NCBI RefSeq assembly: GCF_007744255.1 | Contig: NZ_CP036267.1 | Coordinates: forward strand, 2,669,500 to 2,733,499 | DNA length: 64,000 bases | From: Thalassoglobus polymorphus | GTDB taxonomy: Bacteria; Planctomycetota; Planctomycetia; Planctomycetales; Planctomycetaceae | Reading direction: 5' to 3' | In this document: piece by piece, positions 25,825 to 34,963 of the stretch | Layout: each line of letters begins with the position of its first letter | Position numbering within the stretch: position 1 is the stretch's first letter | Notes under the pieces: generated by a model | Databases searched by the model: none | The model's input: the letters and a program-made list of their open reading frames with translations, nothing else | Told to the model about the DNA's origin: nothing | Translations under genes and position numbers: made by a program

Positions 25825-26619
25825 ATGGAAATGGCAGCCTTTGAGAGTGAAAAAGCACAGTTTGACCGTGACGGGTTTGTTATTGTCCGCAATCTTCTAA
25901 GCTCTGAAGAGACCGAACTTCTGGCGAAAATCTCCCGGGCCGATGTGAACCTGGCGGAGACAGCTTATGGCAGGGAAGACGGGAAAGGCGCGGTCGTTAC
26001 ACTCGCTGTCCGCAATGAATTACAGCAGGATTATTACTCGTCCATTGTGAAATCTCAGCGAATTGTGAAACGCATGAGTGCTCTTCTCGGCGACGAAGTT
26101 TATCACTATCACCACAAGTTGATTCTCAAAGAGCCTCGCGTCGGCGGCGCCTGGGAATGGCATCAGGATTATGGCTACTGGTACAACAACGGATGCCTGA
26201 CCCCTGATATGGGAAGTTGCCTCATCGCCATCGACCGAGCGACTGAAGAGAACGGTTGCTTGCAGGTCTTGCGAGGCTCCCATCAAATCGGGCGGATCAA
26301 TCATGGCCCCATCGGTGACCAAACCGGCGCAGATCTCGAACGGGTCGCGGTGGCGGTTGAACGATACGAAACAGTTCATGTGGAACTCGAACCCGGTTCG
26401 GCGGTTTTCTTTCACTCAAACCTGCTGCATCGCTCGGATCAGAACACCAGTGAGAACCCACGCTGGGCACTGATCTGCTGCTACAACACAAAGAAAAACG
26501 ATCCCTACAAAGAATCACGCCACCCAGGGTATTCCCCACTGGACACTCTTCCCGACGATCAGTTATTAAACGCCGGTCATCACCATCTGGAACAACTGAC
26601 TCAACAGTCGTCCGGATAA
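25825..26619 (+). CDS. Phytanoyl-CoA dioxygenase (PhyH) family protein
   Basis: This 264-residue non-haem Fe(II)/2-oxoglutarate-dependent dioxygenase has the iron-binding HxD pair in WEWHQDYGYWYNNG (about 111-124) and the distal His in FFHSNLLHRSDQNTSENPRW, with Arg for 2-oxoglutarate. Other family segments are FDRDGFVIVRNLLSSEE at the start and CLQVLRGSHQIGRINHG in the middle. Such enzymes hydroxylate small molecules or natural products. The substrate is not known. It is 100 bp upstream of mazG on the same strand, but nothing links their functions. The start may be the first or third codon (MEM). Confidence 0.9.
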   Translation: MEMAAFESEKAQFDRDGFVIVRNLLSSEETELLAKISRADVNLAETAYGREDGKGAVVTLAVRNELQQDYYSSIVKSQRIVKRMSALLGDEVYHYHHKLILKEPRVGGAWEWHQDYGYWYNNGCLTPDMGSCLIAIDRATEENGCLQVLRGSHQIGRINHGPIGDQTGADLERVAVAVERYETVHVELEPGSAVFFHSNLLHRSDQNTSENPRWALICCYNTKKNDPYKESRHPGYSPLDTLPDDQLLNAGHHHLEQLTQQSSG

Positions 26620-26718
26620 TTCGAAGCAAAACTTCGTGAACTCATCCGCTCGATACGACCTTCCGAGAAAATCAGCCAAGCACTTGGCTCAAGAACCGAC
26701 GCAATCAGGACGATCTGC

Positions 26719-27618
26719 ATGTCAAACGATCATCAACAGGGAATTCCCCCAAACGCGGAGCGTGTCTCGAACGTGTTTGTCAAACTTTGCGAAGTGATTG
26801 CAAAGCTTCGATCTCCAGAAGGCTGTCCCTGGGACCGTGTGCAAACATTAAAGTCAATTAAACCTTATACACTCGAAGAGACGTACGAACTTCTTGAAGC
26901 GATTGACACAGATGATAACGAAAACATCAAAGAAGAACTGGGGGATGTGCTGCTTCAGGTGATGCTCGATTCCCAAATCGCGGCTGACGAACAACGATTT
27001 GATGTCATCGATGTTATCGAAGGAATCACCGAGAAGATGATCCATCGGCATCCGCACGTCTTCGGAGAAGCTCACGCCGAAACAGCGGACGACGTCCGTT
27101 CGCATTGGGAGAAACAAAAAGCAAAAGAGAAGACGAGCCGGAACTCCGCACTCGACGGAATTCCTGTCGACCTTCCTGCACTCGCCAAAGCTGCCCGCAT
27201 TCAAAAGAAAGCAGCAAGAGTCGGCTATGACTTCCCCCATCGTGCCATGTTGTTCGACAAATTGAGAGAAGAAGTTGAAGAACTGAAAGTCGAACTTTAT
27301 CCCAACGAAGAGATGCCCGAAATCTCCGCTGCCGTGGACATGAAACCTGTTCCAGACGAGCCGATTAACGATCCGGAGCGGCAAGATCGAATCGAAGAAG
27401 AACTCGGTGATGTCTTGTTCGTACTGGCGAATATCGCCCGCCGCTGGGATGTGAACCCGGAAGAAGCACTAAGACGCTCAAACAAGAAATTTGCAGGAAG
27501 ATTCAAACATATTGAACGTGGATTGGCTGCACAAAGTAAGTCAATTCAACAAGCGACGCTGGAAGAGATGGAAGCTCTGTATCAGCAAGCAAAAAAACTG
27601 GAAAAGGCCGCAGAGTGA
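26719..27618 (+). CDS. mazG: Nucleoside triphosphate pyrophosphohydrolase MazG
   Basis: This 299-residue protein has two MazG all-alpha NTP pyrophosphatase domains. The first reads [20 protein letters not shown], then ELLEAID and [17 protein letters not shown] (metal-binding ExxE...ExxD). The second has [13 protein letters not shown] and [20 protein letters not shown]. It is slightly longer than the E. coli protein (263) because of an insert near 200-220 in the second domain. It hydrolyses non-canonical or excess NTPs and is a house-cleaning enzyme in the cytoplasm. It converges with the alpha/beta hydrolase; no clear hairpin was found between them. Confidence 0.93.
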   Translation: MSNDHQQGIPPNAERVSNVFVKLCEVIAKLRSPEGCPWDRVQTLKSIKPYTLEETYELLEAIDTDDNENIKEELGDVLLQVMLDSQIAADEQRFDVIDVIEGITEKMIHRHPHVFGEAHAETADDVRSHWEKQKAKEKTSRNSALDGIPVDLPALAKAARIQKKAARVGYDFPHRAMLFDKLREEVEELKVELYPNEEMPEISAAVDMKPVPDEPINDPERQDRIEEELGDVLFVLANIARRWDVNPEEALRRSNKKFAGRFKHIERGLAAQSKSIQQATLEEMEALYQQAKKLEKAAE

Positions 27619-27688
27619 ATTGAGCTGCGATCATTCAGCTCTGACAAGTGCGATCTTCACGGTGCAAAATCATTGCGGCGGCGATCTG

Positions 27689-28522
27689 TCATTGTTGGAG
27701 AATCCAGCTTGCTGCCTGTTCGGCAGCTCCTTTAGGGGTTGTATGTCCGCGCGGTTCGGAGATGATGTGCAATTCGAGTCGACTGGGCACATCCTTGGCG
27801 ACTGCTTCAGCACTGAGAGCTAGAGCGAAGTCCATTGCACTTTTCGTGCTGACGCGGTCGTCACGGTCACCGATGATCACCCAAACCGGTCTCCCCGCGA
27901 GCTGCTTTGCCTGTGACTCCAAACTCAAACGCTTTACCAGCGGCAATTCTTCATTTCCAGCAAATTCTCGGAGCGCAGCGAGGTCTGTCACCGGAGCAAA
28001 CCCGGCAACACATTTGACTCGCTCGTCGGCAGCGGCAAACTGGATGGCCATGTATCCACCGCGTGAAGTCCCGGCGGCTGCGATTTGATCTGGGTCAGCC
28101 ACTTTGGTTTGAATTAAATGGTCAAGCACTTCAGATGCTCGCTTTTGAAACTCGGCAGCGACGTTCTCACCATTGGCGATGCGAAGATTCCAACCTCCGA
28201 GCCCGGATGTTTCCCCATCGATCGCCTGTTTTCCGTGACACGGCAGGTCGATCGAAACGCAAAGATACCCCTGCTCTGCGAGCGCGTTTCCACATTGCCG
28301 GAAGTATGCGTCCTTCAGCGTCCCTTCGATGGTTCCGGAAAAGATGAAGAGGGTCGGCGCTGGCCCAGGTTCAGGTGATCCCCATGTGCCGTACTCGACT
28401 CCCCCGGGAGTTGTGTGAAGCTTGAGGTCTTGTGCTTCGAGAGGTTCTGTCACAGACAGGAAACAGGCTAAGAAAATTCCAGAGAACAATATCGATCGTA
28501 ACTGTAAACGAGTCATTGTCAC
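27689..28522 (-). CDS. Secreted alpha/beta hydrolase
   Basis: This 277-residue protein has a signal peptide (about 5-30, ending LEAQ). It carries the nucleophile elbow GTSRGGYMAIQ (Ser near 152), an acidic residue in IGDRDDRVSTKSAM and the catalytic His in EPRGHTTPKGA, giving a full Ser-Asp-His triad. The substrate class is prolyl-oligopeptidase or dienelactone-hydrolase-like, acting in the periplasm. The upstream neighbour is an amino-acid permease on the same strand, separated by about 115 bp; no shared function is evident. Confidence 0.85.
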   Translation of the reverse strand: MTMTRLQLRSILFSGIFLACFLSVTEPLEAQDLKLHTTPGGVEYGTWGSPEPGPAPTLFIFSGTIEGTLKDAYFRQCGNALAEQGYLCVSIDLPCHGKQAIDGETSGLGGWNLRIANGENVAAEFQKRASEVLDHLIQTKVADPDQIAAAGTSRGGYMAIQFAAADERVKCVAGFAPVTDLAALREFAGNEELPLVKRLSLESQAKQLAGRPVWVIIGDRDDRVSTKSAMDFALALSAEAVAKDVPSRLELHIISEPRGHTTPKGAAEQAASWILQQ

Positions 28523-28636
28523 ACTCTTCCCAAACAGAATTGACTGGCGGCTCAGTCTTTGAACATATCAGCTTCGAGCCTCATAGCCTACTAAAGCACT
28601 TTTTTCGCTGAACGAATTGCAGAGACCGACTTCCGT

Positions 28637-30049
28637 TTATTTCGTGCCCGTTGAGTTGCTGCCTTCGGAATCAGTCGTTCGAGTCATCGAGAGAATCATC
28701 CCCAACACGAAAACCGGGAGGCTGAGTAATGTCAGTTCCTTGGCATACTCAAGACTTTTCCAGAGCATGAAGAGTGAGAAAAAGCAAAAGACAATCACTG
28801 GGAGCGGGTAGAACGGGACTCGGAATGGTCTTGGGCGGTCTCGGTCAGTGAAGCGTAAAATGCTTACAGCAAATCCAGACATCGCGAAGAAGGCCCAGAA
28901 AATCGGAGCTGTCGCAGCGACCAATGTGTCGAATCCGCCGAAATATTTTGCCCAGTCAGGTTTTGGAAGCCCAATCGAAACAGCAGCATTCGCTGTCAGA
29001 ACCCGTCCATTTTCTGTTCCGACGGCCAGGACAAGAAACAAGGAAATCCCGGTAATCGTCAACAACGAGACGAGAGGAACACCACGTTTGTTCCATTCGC
29101 TCCAACGACGAAACAGAGCATAGTCGTCACCCACGGCAGCGAGTAATCGGCAAGAAACAAACAGCATTCCATGAATGGCTCCGAGCGCAGAAAGCATCAC
29201 GATGAGGCCCATGACGATCGAAGCGGAGCGGCCAAAGGCGATCTCAACAATCTCGGCGGCTGGGATTGCGGATGTCCTGACTCCATCGAAACCGAGGACT
29301 TTTAGAAACGCAACATTCAGCGAGAGATACAACAGGGCCGTCAGACCTAACCCGAATAGCAAGGCCTTGGGCATGTTCCGTTGATGGTCGCGAACTTCGG
29401 GAGTCACCATGGCGGCGTCGTTCCAGCCTCCGTAAGCATACAGCACGAAGACAAGTGCCAGTCCCATGTTCGATTCCGTATTTGCGGTTGAGGTCACCGC
29501 CGCTTCTGGAGCAGCAGAGTAAAAGCAGCCGACAACTAAAATTGCTCCCAACGCAAGGACTTTTGCGACTGTCAGAAAGTTCTGAACAAGTTTTCCAGCG
29601 GACAATCCAGAGCTGTGAATCAATGTGAGAAGCACCAATGCTGAACTTGCCACGGCTGCCTGATGATTCTTCAAACCAGCAGCGAGCGTCACAGAGTAAT
29701 CCGAAAACACAAACGCCATCGCCCCGATGCTGCCCGTCAGGATGACGCACAATTGCATCCAGGCGAAGAGAAAGCCAGTCCTGCGGCCGTAAGCCTGTGA
29801 AAGGTATTGGTACTCGCCACCAAAACCGGGATAGGTTGTCGCCAGCTCGCAATAGCAAAGTGCCCCGCAGAGTGAAATGAAAGCACCCAGCCCCCAAACG
29901 AGTAATCCGGTTGAAGATTCGGAAACATTTCCAAAGACCAACGGCGGAGCTTTGAAGATCGAGGTCCCAACGACAATTCCGATCAGAATGCTCACAGTGT
30001 CCCAAACACTCAGGAGCTGTTTCGTTTCAGATTTTTCTTCGCGTTCCAT
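28637..30049 (-). CDS. APC superfamily amino-acid permease
   Basis: This 470-residue polytopic membrane protein has about 12 hydrophobic segments. It opens with VWDTVSILIGIVVGTSIFKAP, the conserved TM1 GxxxGxGIF-like motif of the amino acid-polyamine-organocation family. It continues with ALCYCELATTYPGFGGEYQY, typical of LAT/APA members that exchange or import amino acids. The C-terminus after RPRPFRVPFYPLPVIVFCFF is also classical. The substrate is unknown. It is transcribed away from the nitrilase gene at 30421, with a gap of about 370 bp. Confidence 0.9.
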   Translation of the reverse strand: MEREEKSETKQLLSVWDTVSILIGIVVGTSIFKAPPLVFGNVSESSTGLLVWGLGAFISLCGALCYCELATTYPGFGGEYQYLSQAYGRRTGFLFAWMQLCVILTGSIGAMAFVFSDYSVTLAAGLKNHQAAVASSALVLLTLIHSSGLSAGKLVQNFLTVAKVLALGAILVVGCFYSAAPEAAVTSTANTESNMGLALVFVLYAYGGWNDAAMVTPEVRDHQRNMPKALLFGLGLTALLYLSLNVAFLKVLGFDGVRTSAIPAAEIVEIAFGRSASIVMGLIVMLSALGAIHGMLFVSCRLLAAVGDDYALFRRWSEWNKRGVPLVSLLTITGISLFLVLAVGTENGRVLTANAAVSIGLPKPDWAKYFGGFDTLVAATAPIFWAFFAMSGFAVSILRFTDRDRPRPFRVPFYPLPVIVFCFFSLFMLWKSLEYAKELTLLSLPVFVLGMILSMTRTTDSEGSNSTGTK

Positions 30050-30240
30050 ATTGTTGGCGGTTCAAACGTAAGTGAGGGACGGGGTTATAGAATGCATTTC
30101 AAATGCGACGATAGATTGATGCTGGTTTTAAATTTTGCTGGAGACCATCAGCCGGTCTGTTTTCACTTGGTGGCATGTGATCTCAGATCATCTTCAGATT
30201 CAACAAACCCCAAGTGAACAAAGGTTGAAAATAGTGACTG

Positions 30241-30262
30241 GCTCAATTCGAAAAAATTGAGC
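30241..30262. other. Small perfect hairpin in the 30050-30420 gap
   Basis: GCTCAATT and AATTGAGC form an 8-bp stem with a 6-nt loop. It lies between the divergent permease and nitrilase genes. No U-run follows, so it is more likely an operator-like site or chance than a terminator. The rest of this 371-bp gap holds nothing recognisable, except a weak resemblance to a family B element near 30320-30400. Confidence 0.3.
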
Positions 30263-30420
30263 GGCGTTCCAAATGTTTTCAACCAGTGTTCGCGACTCAA
30301 CGAATTTGTTAGCATTTCTCCAAAGTCGAAGACTGATCCCAAAACTTATGGAATGAAGACTTTCCCCAAGGTGTAAAATCCGAAAGTCGTTTAGGATCGG
30401 TTCCGAAATGTTGTCGTATC

Positions 30421-31287
30421 ATGAAAGTCAATTCAATGAAAGTAGCAGCCGTACAGGTCGATGTGAAAATCGGAGAGGTCGAACAGAATTTGGCTCAAAC
30501 CATTGAGTTAATCGGAGAGACCCGTTCTGCAGGTGCGGAACTTACGATCTTTCCTGAGTGTGCTCTCACCGGATATTGCTACTCCGACCTGAATGAAGCT
30601 CGGCAGTTTGCGCAAAATATCCCCGGTCCGGCAACGGATTTGATTGTGAAAGCACTCCAGGAATTTGGGGGATACGCAATCTTCGGAATGCTTGAGCCGA
30701 GTCCGGAGGGAGTTTACAACGTCGCAGTCCTCGCTGGTCCCAATGGAGTGATCGGTGTTTATCGCAAGATTCATCTTCCCGGTTTAGGAGTCGATCAATT
30801 TGCAACCTTTGGCGATCGACCATTTGAAGTGTATGACCTGGGCGAGATCAAAGTCGGTATCGGCATCTGTTACGATTCTGCCTTTCCTGAATCGATTCGA
30901 ATTATGGCAATTCAGGGAGCCGATCTGATTGCACTCCCGACGAACTTTCCGACCGGTGCGGAGCAGATGACAAAGTTCGTGATGAACACTCGCTCGATGG
31001 AAAACAAAGTCTACTTTGCCGCAGTCAATCGCGTGGGAGAAGAACGGGGATTTCGATTTATCGGCGAGACGGTAATCACAGACCCGACTGGAAATACGAT
31101 CTCGAAAGGCTCTGGGAAGGATGAAGAAATTCTCTACTTCGATGTCGACCCAGAGAAGTCTCGCAACAAGCGAATTGACCGCGTCCCCGGCAAGCACGCG
31201 ATTGATCGACTCGCAGACCGGCGACCGGAGATGTACGAAAAGCTGACTGAACCTCATTCATTGCCACGTCCCGGTCGAGACGATTGA
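30421..31287 (+). CDS. Carbon-nitrogen hydrolase (nitrilase superfamily)
   Basis: This 288-residue protein has the complete Glu-Lys-Cys triad: Glu in LTIFPECALTGY, Lys in GVYRKIHLPG and Cys in VGIGICYDSAFPES. AVQVDVKIGEVEQNL at the start and the MNTRSMENKVYFAAVNRVG strand are family features. Members hydrolyse nitriles or amides such as omega-amides, carbamoylputrescine or N-carbamoyl compounds. The C-terminal part (KRIDRVPGKHAIDRLADRRP) resembles N-carbamoyl/aliphatic amidase-type members, but the substrate remains unassigned. The start at MKVNSM or the second Met (30436) is equally possible. A zinc dehydrogenase follows after about 105 bp. Confidence 0.88.
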   Translation: MKVNSMKVAAVQVDVKIGEVEQNLAQTIELIGETRSAGAELTIFPECALTGYCYSDLNEARQFAQNIPGPATDLIVKALQEFGGYAIFGMLEPSPEGVYNVAVLAGPNGVIGVYRKIHLPGLGVDQFATFGDRPFEVYDLGEIKVGIGICYDSAFPESIRIMAIQGADLIALPTNFPTGAEQMTKFVMNTRSMENKVYFAAVNRVGEERGFRFIGETVITDPTGNTISKGSGKDEEILYFDVDPEKSRNKRIDRVPGKHAIDRLADRRPEMYEKLTEPHSLPRPGRDD

Positions 31288-31391
31288 TTGCATCGCAATG
31301 ACAGACATTCTCAGGATTTTGCTCTGAAACGCTGAGTCTTGAATTCTCTGAGACAGAACAATTGAAGAAAACGAACGAAGAAAGAACAACG

Positions 31392-32429
31392 ATGAAAGCG
31401 ATGCTCCTGACGGAATACAAACAGCTTGAAGTGACCGACATGCCCGAACCGGAAATTGGTTCGCGTGATGTTCTCGTTGAGGTTCGTGCGTGTGGAATTT
31501 GCGGAAGCGACATCCACGGTTACGACGGCAGCAGCGGAAGACGTATTCCACCGTTGGTGATGGGACACGAAGCTGCAGGAGTTGTTGCGAAGAAAGGGAG
31601 CGACGTCGACGGCTTTGAAGTCGGCGACCGCGTGACCTTTGATTCGACCGTCTCTTGTGGGCATTGCAAATTCTGCCGAGCAGGAAACATCAACCTGTGC
31701 GATAACCGCAAAGTCCTCGGGGTTTCATGCGGTGAATATCGACAGCATGGCGCTTTCGCTCAATACGTCGCGGTTCCTCAAAACATCCTTTACAAAATCC
31801 CTGAAGGTTTGGCGTTCGAACATGCTGCCATGATCGAAGCTGTTTCCATTGCGGTTCACGCTGCCAATCGGGCTCCGGTGAGACTGGGAGATACCGCTGT
31901 CATCGTCGGTTCGGGAATGATTGGTCTGCTCGTCGTCCAAGCCATTCGCCTCGCTGGATGCTCACAGGTGATTGCAGTCGATCTTGATGAGGACCGACTC
32001 AAACTCGCCCGAGAACTCGGCGCGGATGTGACCCTCAATCCTCAAAGTGACGACGTCGTCGCACAGATTCAATCCCTGACAGGTGGTCAGGGGGCTGACA
32101 TCGCCATTGAAGTCGTTGGGGCGAGTGTCACTATTCAAACCGCAATTGACGCGACTCGTAAAGGGGGAGCAATCACCCTCGTCGGCAACCTCGCACCGAA
32201 AGTCGAAGTTCCCTTGCAGGCGATTGTCACTCGTGAACTGACTCTCTACGGTAGTTGCGCCTCGAACGGGGAATACCCTGCTTGTATCGACCTTCTCGAG
32301 CGTGGTGATATCAAAGTCGAGCCACTCATCACCGCGAAAGCCTCGCTCGAAGAAGGTCCGGATTACTTTGCCCGACTCTACAAAGGGGAACCCGGAGCAA
32401 TGAAAGTGATCATTCAGCCAAACGGTTAA
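31392..32429 (+). CDS. Zinc-dependent medium-chain alcohol dehydrogenase
   Basis: About 345 residues from MKAMLLTEYK. The catalytic zinc Cys is in ACGICGSDIHGYDG, GHEAAG carries the His-Glu pair, and the structural zinc loop is CGHCKFCRAGNINLC. The NAD fold follows with VIVGSGMIGLLVVQAI and VIAVDLDEDRLKLA, an Asp-containing pattern that favours NAD. Overall it resembles sugar-alcohol dehydrogenases such as galactitol-1-phosphate or sorbitol dehydrogenase. An upstream in-frame TTG (31362) adds ten charged residues and is not preferred. Two hairpins follow. Confidence 0.9.
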   Translation: MKAMLLTEYKQLEVTDMPEPEIGSRDVLVEVRACGICGSDIHGYDGSSGRRIPPLVMGHEAAGVVAKKGSDVDGFEVGDRVTFDSTVSCGHCKFCRAGNINLCDNRKVLGVSCGEYRQHGAFAQYVAVPQNILYKIPEGLAFEHAAMIEAVSIAVHAANRAPVRLGDTAVIVGSGMIGLLVVQAIRLAGCSQVIAVDLDEDRLKLARELGADVTLNPQSDDVVAQIQSLTGGQGADIAIEVVGASVTIQTAIDATRKGGAITLVGNLAPKVEVPLQAIVTRELTLYGSCASNGEYPACIDLLERGDIKVEPLITAKASLEEGPDYFARLYKGEPGAMKVIIQPNG

Positions 32430-32488
32430 ATATCCCAAATCCTCATTGTTTGACGGCCCAGGATTGACGGTCAAGTACGTACGAATTC

Positions 32489-32515
32489 CACGATGCACAC
32501 TCAGTGCATCGTGGA
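32489..32515. terminator. Perfect 11-bp hairpin downstream of the dehydrogenase gene
   Basis: CCACGATGCAC and GTGCATCGTGG are perfect complements around a 5-nt loop. It lies about 60 bp after the dehydrogenase stop in the convergent gap before hemW. No T-run follows on either strand, so it may protect the 3' end of the transcript or act as a weak terminator. Confidence 0.5.
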
Positions 32516-32567
32516 TCATTGCTCAATCAAATGAAAACCGTCAGTTGAAACCAAGCACTTCTCTTGT

Positions 32568-32591
32568 AGAACGGGAACATCTTCCCGTTCT
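32568..32591. terminator. Second perfect hairpin in the convergent gap
   Basis: AGAACGGGAA and TTCCCGTTCT form a 10-bp GC-containing stem with a 4-nt loop. It stands between the ends of the dehydrogenase (plus) and hemW (minus) and could stop transcription from both sides. The tail is ATCAAAAG rather than a clean T-run. Confidence 0.5.
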
Positions 32592-32649
32592 ATCAAAAGC
32601 AAGTTCTTGGCGTGGGGCAATAATCATCCCGAACGAGACTCACAGAGAC

Positions 32650-33783
32650 TTACAGAAATTCTGCAACAACTGTGTCAGCCAGGAAGCGGCCTTCGTAGGT
32701 GAGTCGAAGGTGTTCATTGTCGATTTCCAATAAGCCGCGTTTGAGGAAGTTGTCATATTCCTCGGGGGCGAGATCGCGGATCGAGCAGTTGAAACGCTCT
32801 TCATAACTACTTAAGTGGATGCCCTTCAATTGCCTTAGCCCTAGCATCACAGCTTCGCGCCGCGCTAAGTCTGGTCCAAGAACCTCTCGGTCAGAACAAG
32901 GCGACTCCCCTTTCTGGATCTTCTTAATCCAACCGGTGACACTGCGATATCTCGTTACGCGTTCTCCATTTAAGAGCGAAGCTGCCCCCGGTCCAAATCC
33001 GTAGTAAGGGAGCGCGTTCCAGTAAATTTGATTGTGGCGACATTGAAATCCAGAGCGAGCATGATTGGAAAGTTCATACTGATCATATCCCGCTTGCGAA
33101 AGCTCTTTCATTGCGGAAGCGTACATTGACCGCTCAAGTTCGTCTTCCGCTTGCTCCAACTGCGACTTCATTCTCCGCGTCCAGAATGCCGTTCCTTTTT
33201 CATAAGTAAGGCCGTAAGTCGAGATGTGCTGAGGAGCGAGTAAAATCGCATGACCCAGCGTCGTCTCCCAATCGGTCAGTGATTGTCCCGGGACGGCATA
33301 AATTAAATCGAACGAAATATTTTGAAATCCTCGATCACGCAAGCGTTGAGTAACATCGGCAACGGTCTCTGGACGATGTCCGCGTTCGAGGGTTTTCAGA
33401 TGCTCAGCCTGAAACGATTGCACTCCCAAACTGACTCGATTGACGTTGAACTCGTTGATTACATCCATTCTCTCAGACGAAAAATCTTCAGGGTTGCATT
33501 CAATTGAAAATTCGCCATCACTTCGAACAGGCAGCCATCGTTGAAGAATCTTCAAGAGGCGTTGAAGGTGCTCAGGAGGAAGATAATTAGGAGTTCCGCC
33601 ACCAATAAAGAGGGTGGTCAGCTGTTGCGGCTCAACAAGTGATTCGCTGATTTCCTGTTCCAGGCAATCAAGGTAGACCGACAACAAATCATCGCGGTTG
33701 GCGATGACTGTGAAATCACAGTATCCACATCGATGAATGCAAAACGGGACATGAATATAGGCAGCTGAGACAGATTCGCTCAT
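32650..33783 (-). CDS. hemW: Radical SAM haem chaperone HemW (HemN-like)
   Basis: About 377 residues. The cluster motif is CIHRCGYC (Cys 15, 19 and 22), preceded by AAYIHVPF and followed by LFIGGGTPNYLPPEHLQRLL, SIECNPEDFSSERMDVI and RVSLGVQSFQAEHLKTLERGH. This is HemW rather than true HemN: the N-terminal HemN extension is missing, the motif lacks its fourth Cys, and RCRHNQIYW-like QCRHNQIYWNALPYYGFGPG is typical. HemW is reported to deliver haem to respiratory proteins. The start ATG overlaps the preceding stop as ATGA; an ATG at 33795 is 4 codons upstream. A cbb3 oxidase and several cytochromes lie elsewhere in the window. Confidence 0.9.
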   Translation of the reverse strand: MSESVSAAYIHVPFCIHRCGYCDFTVIANRDDLLSVYLDCLEQEISESLVEPQQLTTLFIGGGTPNYLPPEHLQRLLKILQRWLPVRSDGEFSIECNPEDFSSERMDVINEFNVNRVSLGVQSFQAEHLKTLERGHRPETVADVTQRLRDRGFQNISFDLIYAVPGQSLTDWETTLGHAILLAPQHISTYGLTYEKGTAFWTRRMKSQLEQAEDELERSMYASAMKELSQAGYDQYELSNHARSGFQCRHNQIYWNALPYYGFGPGAASLLNGERVTRYRSVTGWIKKIQKGESPCSDREVLGPDLARREAVMLGLRQLKGIHLSSYEERFNCSIRDLAPEEYDNFLKRGLLEIDNEHLRLTYEGRFLADTVVAEFL

Positions 33784-34853
33784 AAGTGACACCATGTTTG
33801 ATGCTGGACCGGTTTCCCTCCCAGCGTGAGCGGCGAGGTTCTCACCGCATTTGTCGACGGTGCCGTTTTCGAATGAATCCAGCTCACGTTGTTCTCTTTC
33901 GGGAAGCAGGCATTCGCCCAGTGAATGGCAAGTCGCCCCATCGTCCAGCGAGCGTTGATATCCTGCAACGGTCTGGCGGCTCGCTCTCCACCGGAATGTT
34001 CGTAGATCATGGCATCAATCCCGACCGGACCGAAATATCCAATTTGCTGGATCTCCAAACATGCAAATCGCTGCGTATTGATGATCGATTCCAACTCCGG
34101 AAATTGTTGTTCGTCAATCCGCACTATAGAACCAATAAACTGCCCCCGTGTGGAACTTTTCAACTGTGTGACTCCGAAGAGTTGTGGCGGTCCTTCTTCG
34201 GGGAGATCCCACTGAATTCCAAATTCCGCGAGCGATTTCAGCTTCGGTTCCAGAAAGAGGACTCGGTTGGCCTCCAGGCGATTGGCAGCCCAGGCAGCCT
34301 GTTTCTCGGTCAATTTACGGGTCTCTCCACTGATTTGACCACGTCCGGATTGTCCAAAATTTTCTTTGAGGACAAATCCTTTATCAAATTCCGGACTCTG
34401 CAGTAAATGGTCGAGAGACGACGCAGCTTGGAGAGAGTTTTCTCCGTTGAGCAGGCAATTGAGAAGCTGAGAGAGCTCAAAGGAAAAGACTCTCGAATTT
34501 GCCAATTTCACTGCCTCTAATGAAGGATGAGTCGATTTGGTTTTAAGTTCACGGTCAAACTGATCGACCAGTTCTTTTGTCCATCCCCAAGGCTGAATAT
34601 GCGTGACATGTTGCAGAATCTCAGAGAGTTGATCGGGACCGACAAATTTAGGGGGGAAAATGCCAAAACGCCGGAGATGTTCAGTAAAGTCAGGTGGAAT
34701 AAATTCCGGACAGAGAATGAAATCTTCAGAGGAAGCGGCTGCAGTCAGGCATGGAGAAAGTTCTGCCTCGATGCGTTGAACAGCTGTCGAGATTTGATTT
34801 CGTTCGATCAGCTGATTTTCAAACGAAAAATTCCCAATCCAAAGTGCGGACAT
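33780..34853 (-). CDS. Unrecognised ATP-grasp-like protein coupled to hemW
   Basis: I do not recognise the family of this 357-residue protein. The second half resembles an ATP-grasp fold. A Lys and Gly-rich loop, VLKENFGQSGRGQ (about 165-178), fits the nucleotide-binding strand. VLFLEPKLKSLAEFGIQ would be the next strand, and GPVGIDAMIY followed by LQDINARWTMGRLA (near 298) looks like the metal-binding Asp/Asn/Arg strand of carboxylate-amine ligases. The first 150 residues could be a pre-ATP-grasp domain (FILCPEFIPPDFTEHL). It starts 110 bp from the divergent hemH and ends inside the hemW start (ATGA), so it is co-translated with hemW. A link to haem handling is only suggested by position. 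Confidence 0.65.
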   Translation of the reverse strand: MSALWIGNFSFENQLIERNQISTAVQRIEAELSPCLTAAASSEDFILCPEFIPPDFTEHLRRFGIFPPKFVGPDQLSEILQHVTHIQPWGWTKELVDQFDRELKTKSTHPSLEAVKLANSRVFSFELSQLLNCLLNGENSLQAASSLDHLLQSPEFDKGFVLKENFGQSGRGQISGETRKLTEKQAAWAANRLEANRVLFLEPKLKSLAEFGIQWDLPEEGPPQLFGVTQLKSSTRGQFIGSIVRIDEQQFPELESIINTQRFACLEIQQIGYFGPVGIDAMIYEHSGGERAARPLQDINARWTMGRLAIHWANACFPKENNVSWIHSKTAPSTNAVRTSPLTLGGKPVQHQTWCHL

Positions 34854-34963
34854 TCGTATTTTCGGTGGTTTTTACAAGGTTCTGTGCGGAGCGATTGGAC
34901 GGTTTGAGCAGTTTGACAATAATACCTTGAGATTGCACGTGGCTATCTCACGAAGATTCATCG

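Noticed and set aside
25587-25892. N-terminal extension of the Nudix gene
   Set aside because: The extra 102 codons are basic and without domains and overlap the start of the divergent PhyH gene.
30320-30400. Possible further family B element
   Set aside because: Only scattered matches such as GATCCCAAAACTTATGGAAT; the ends do not match well enough to call.
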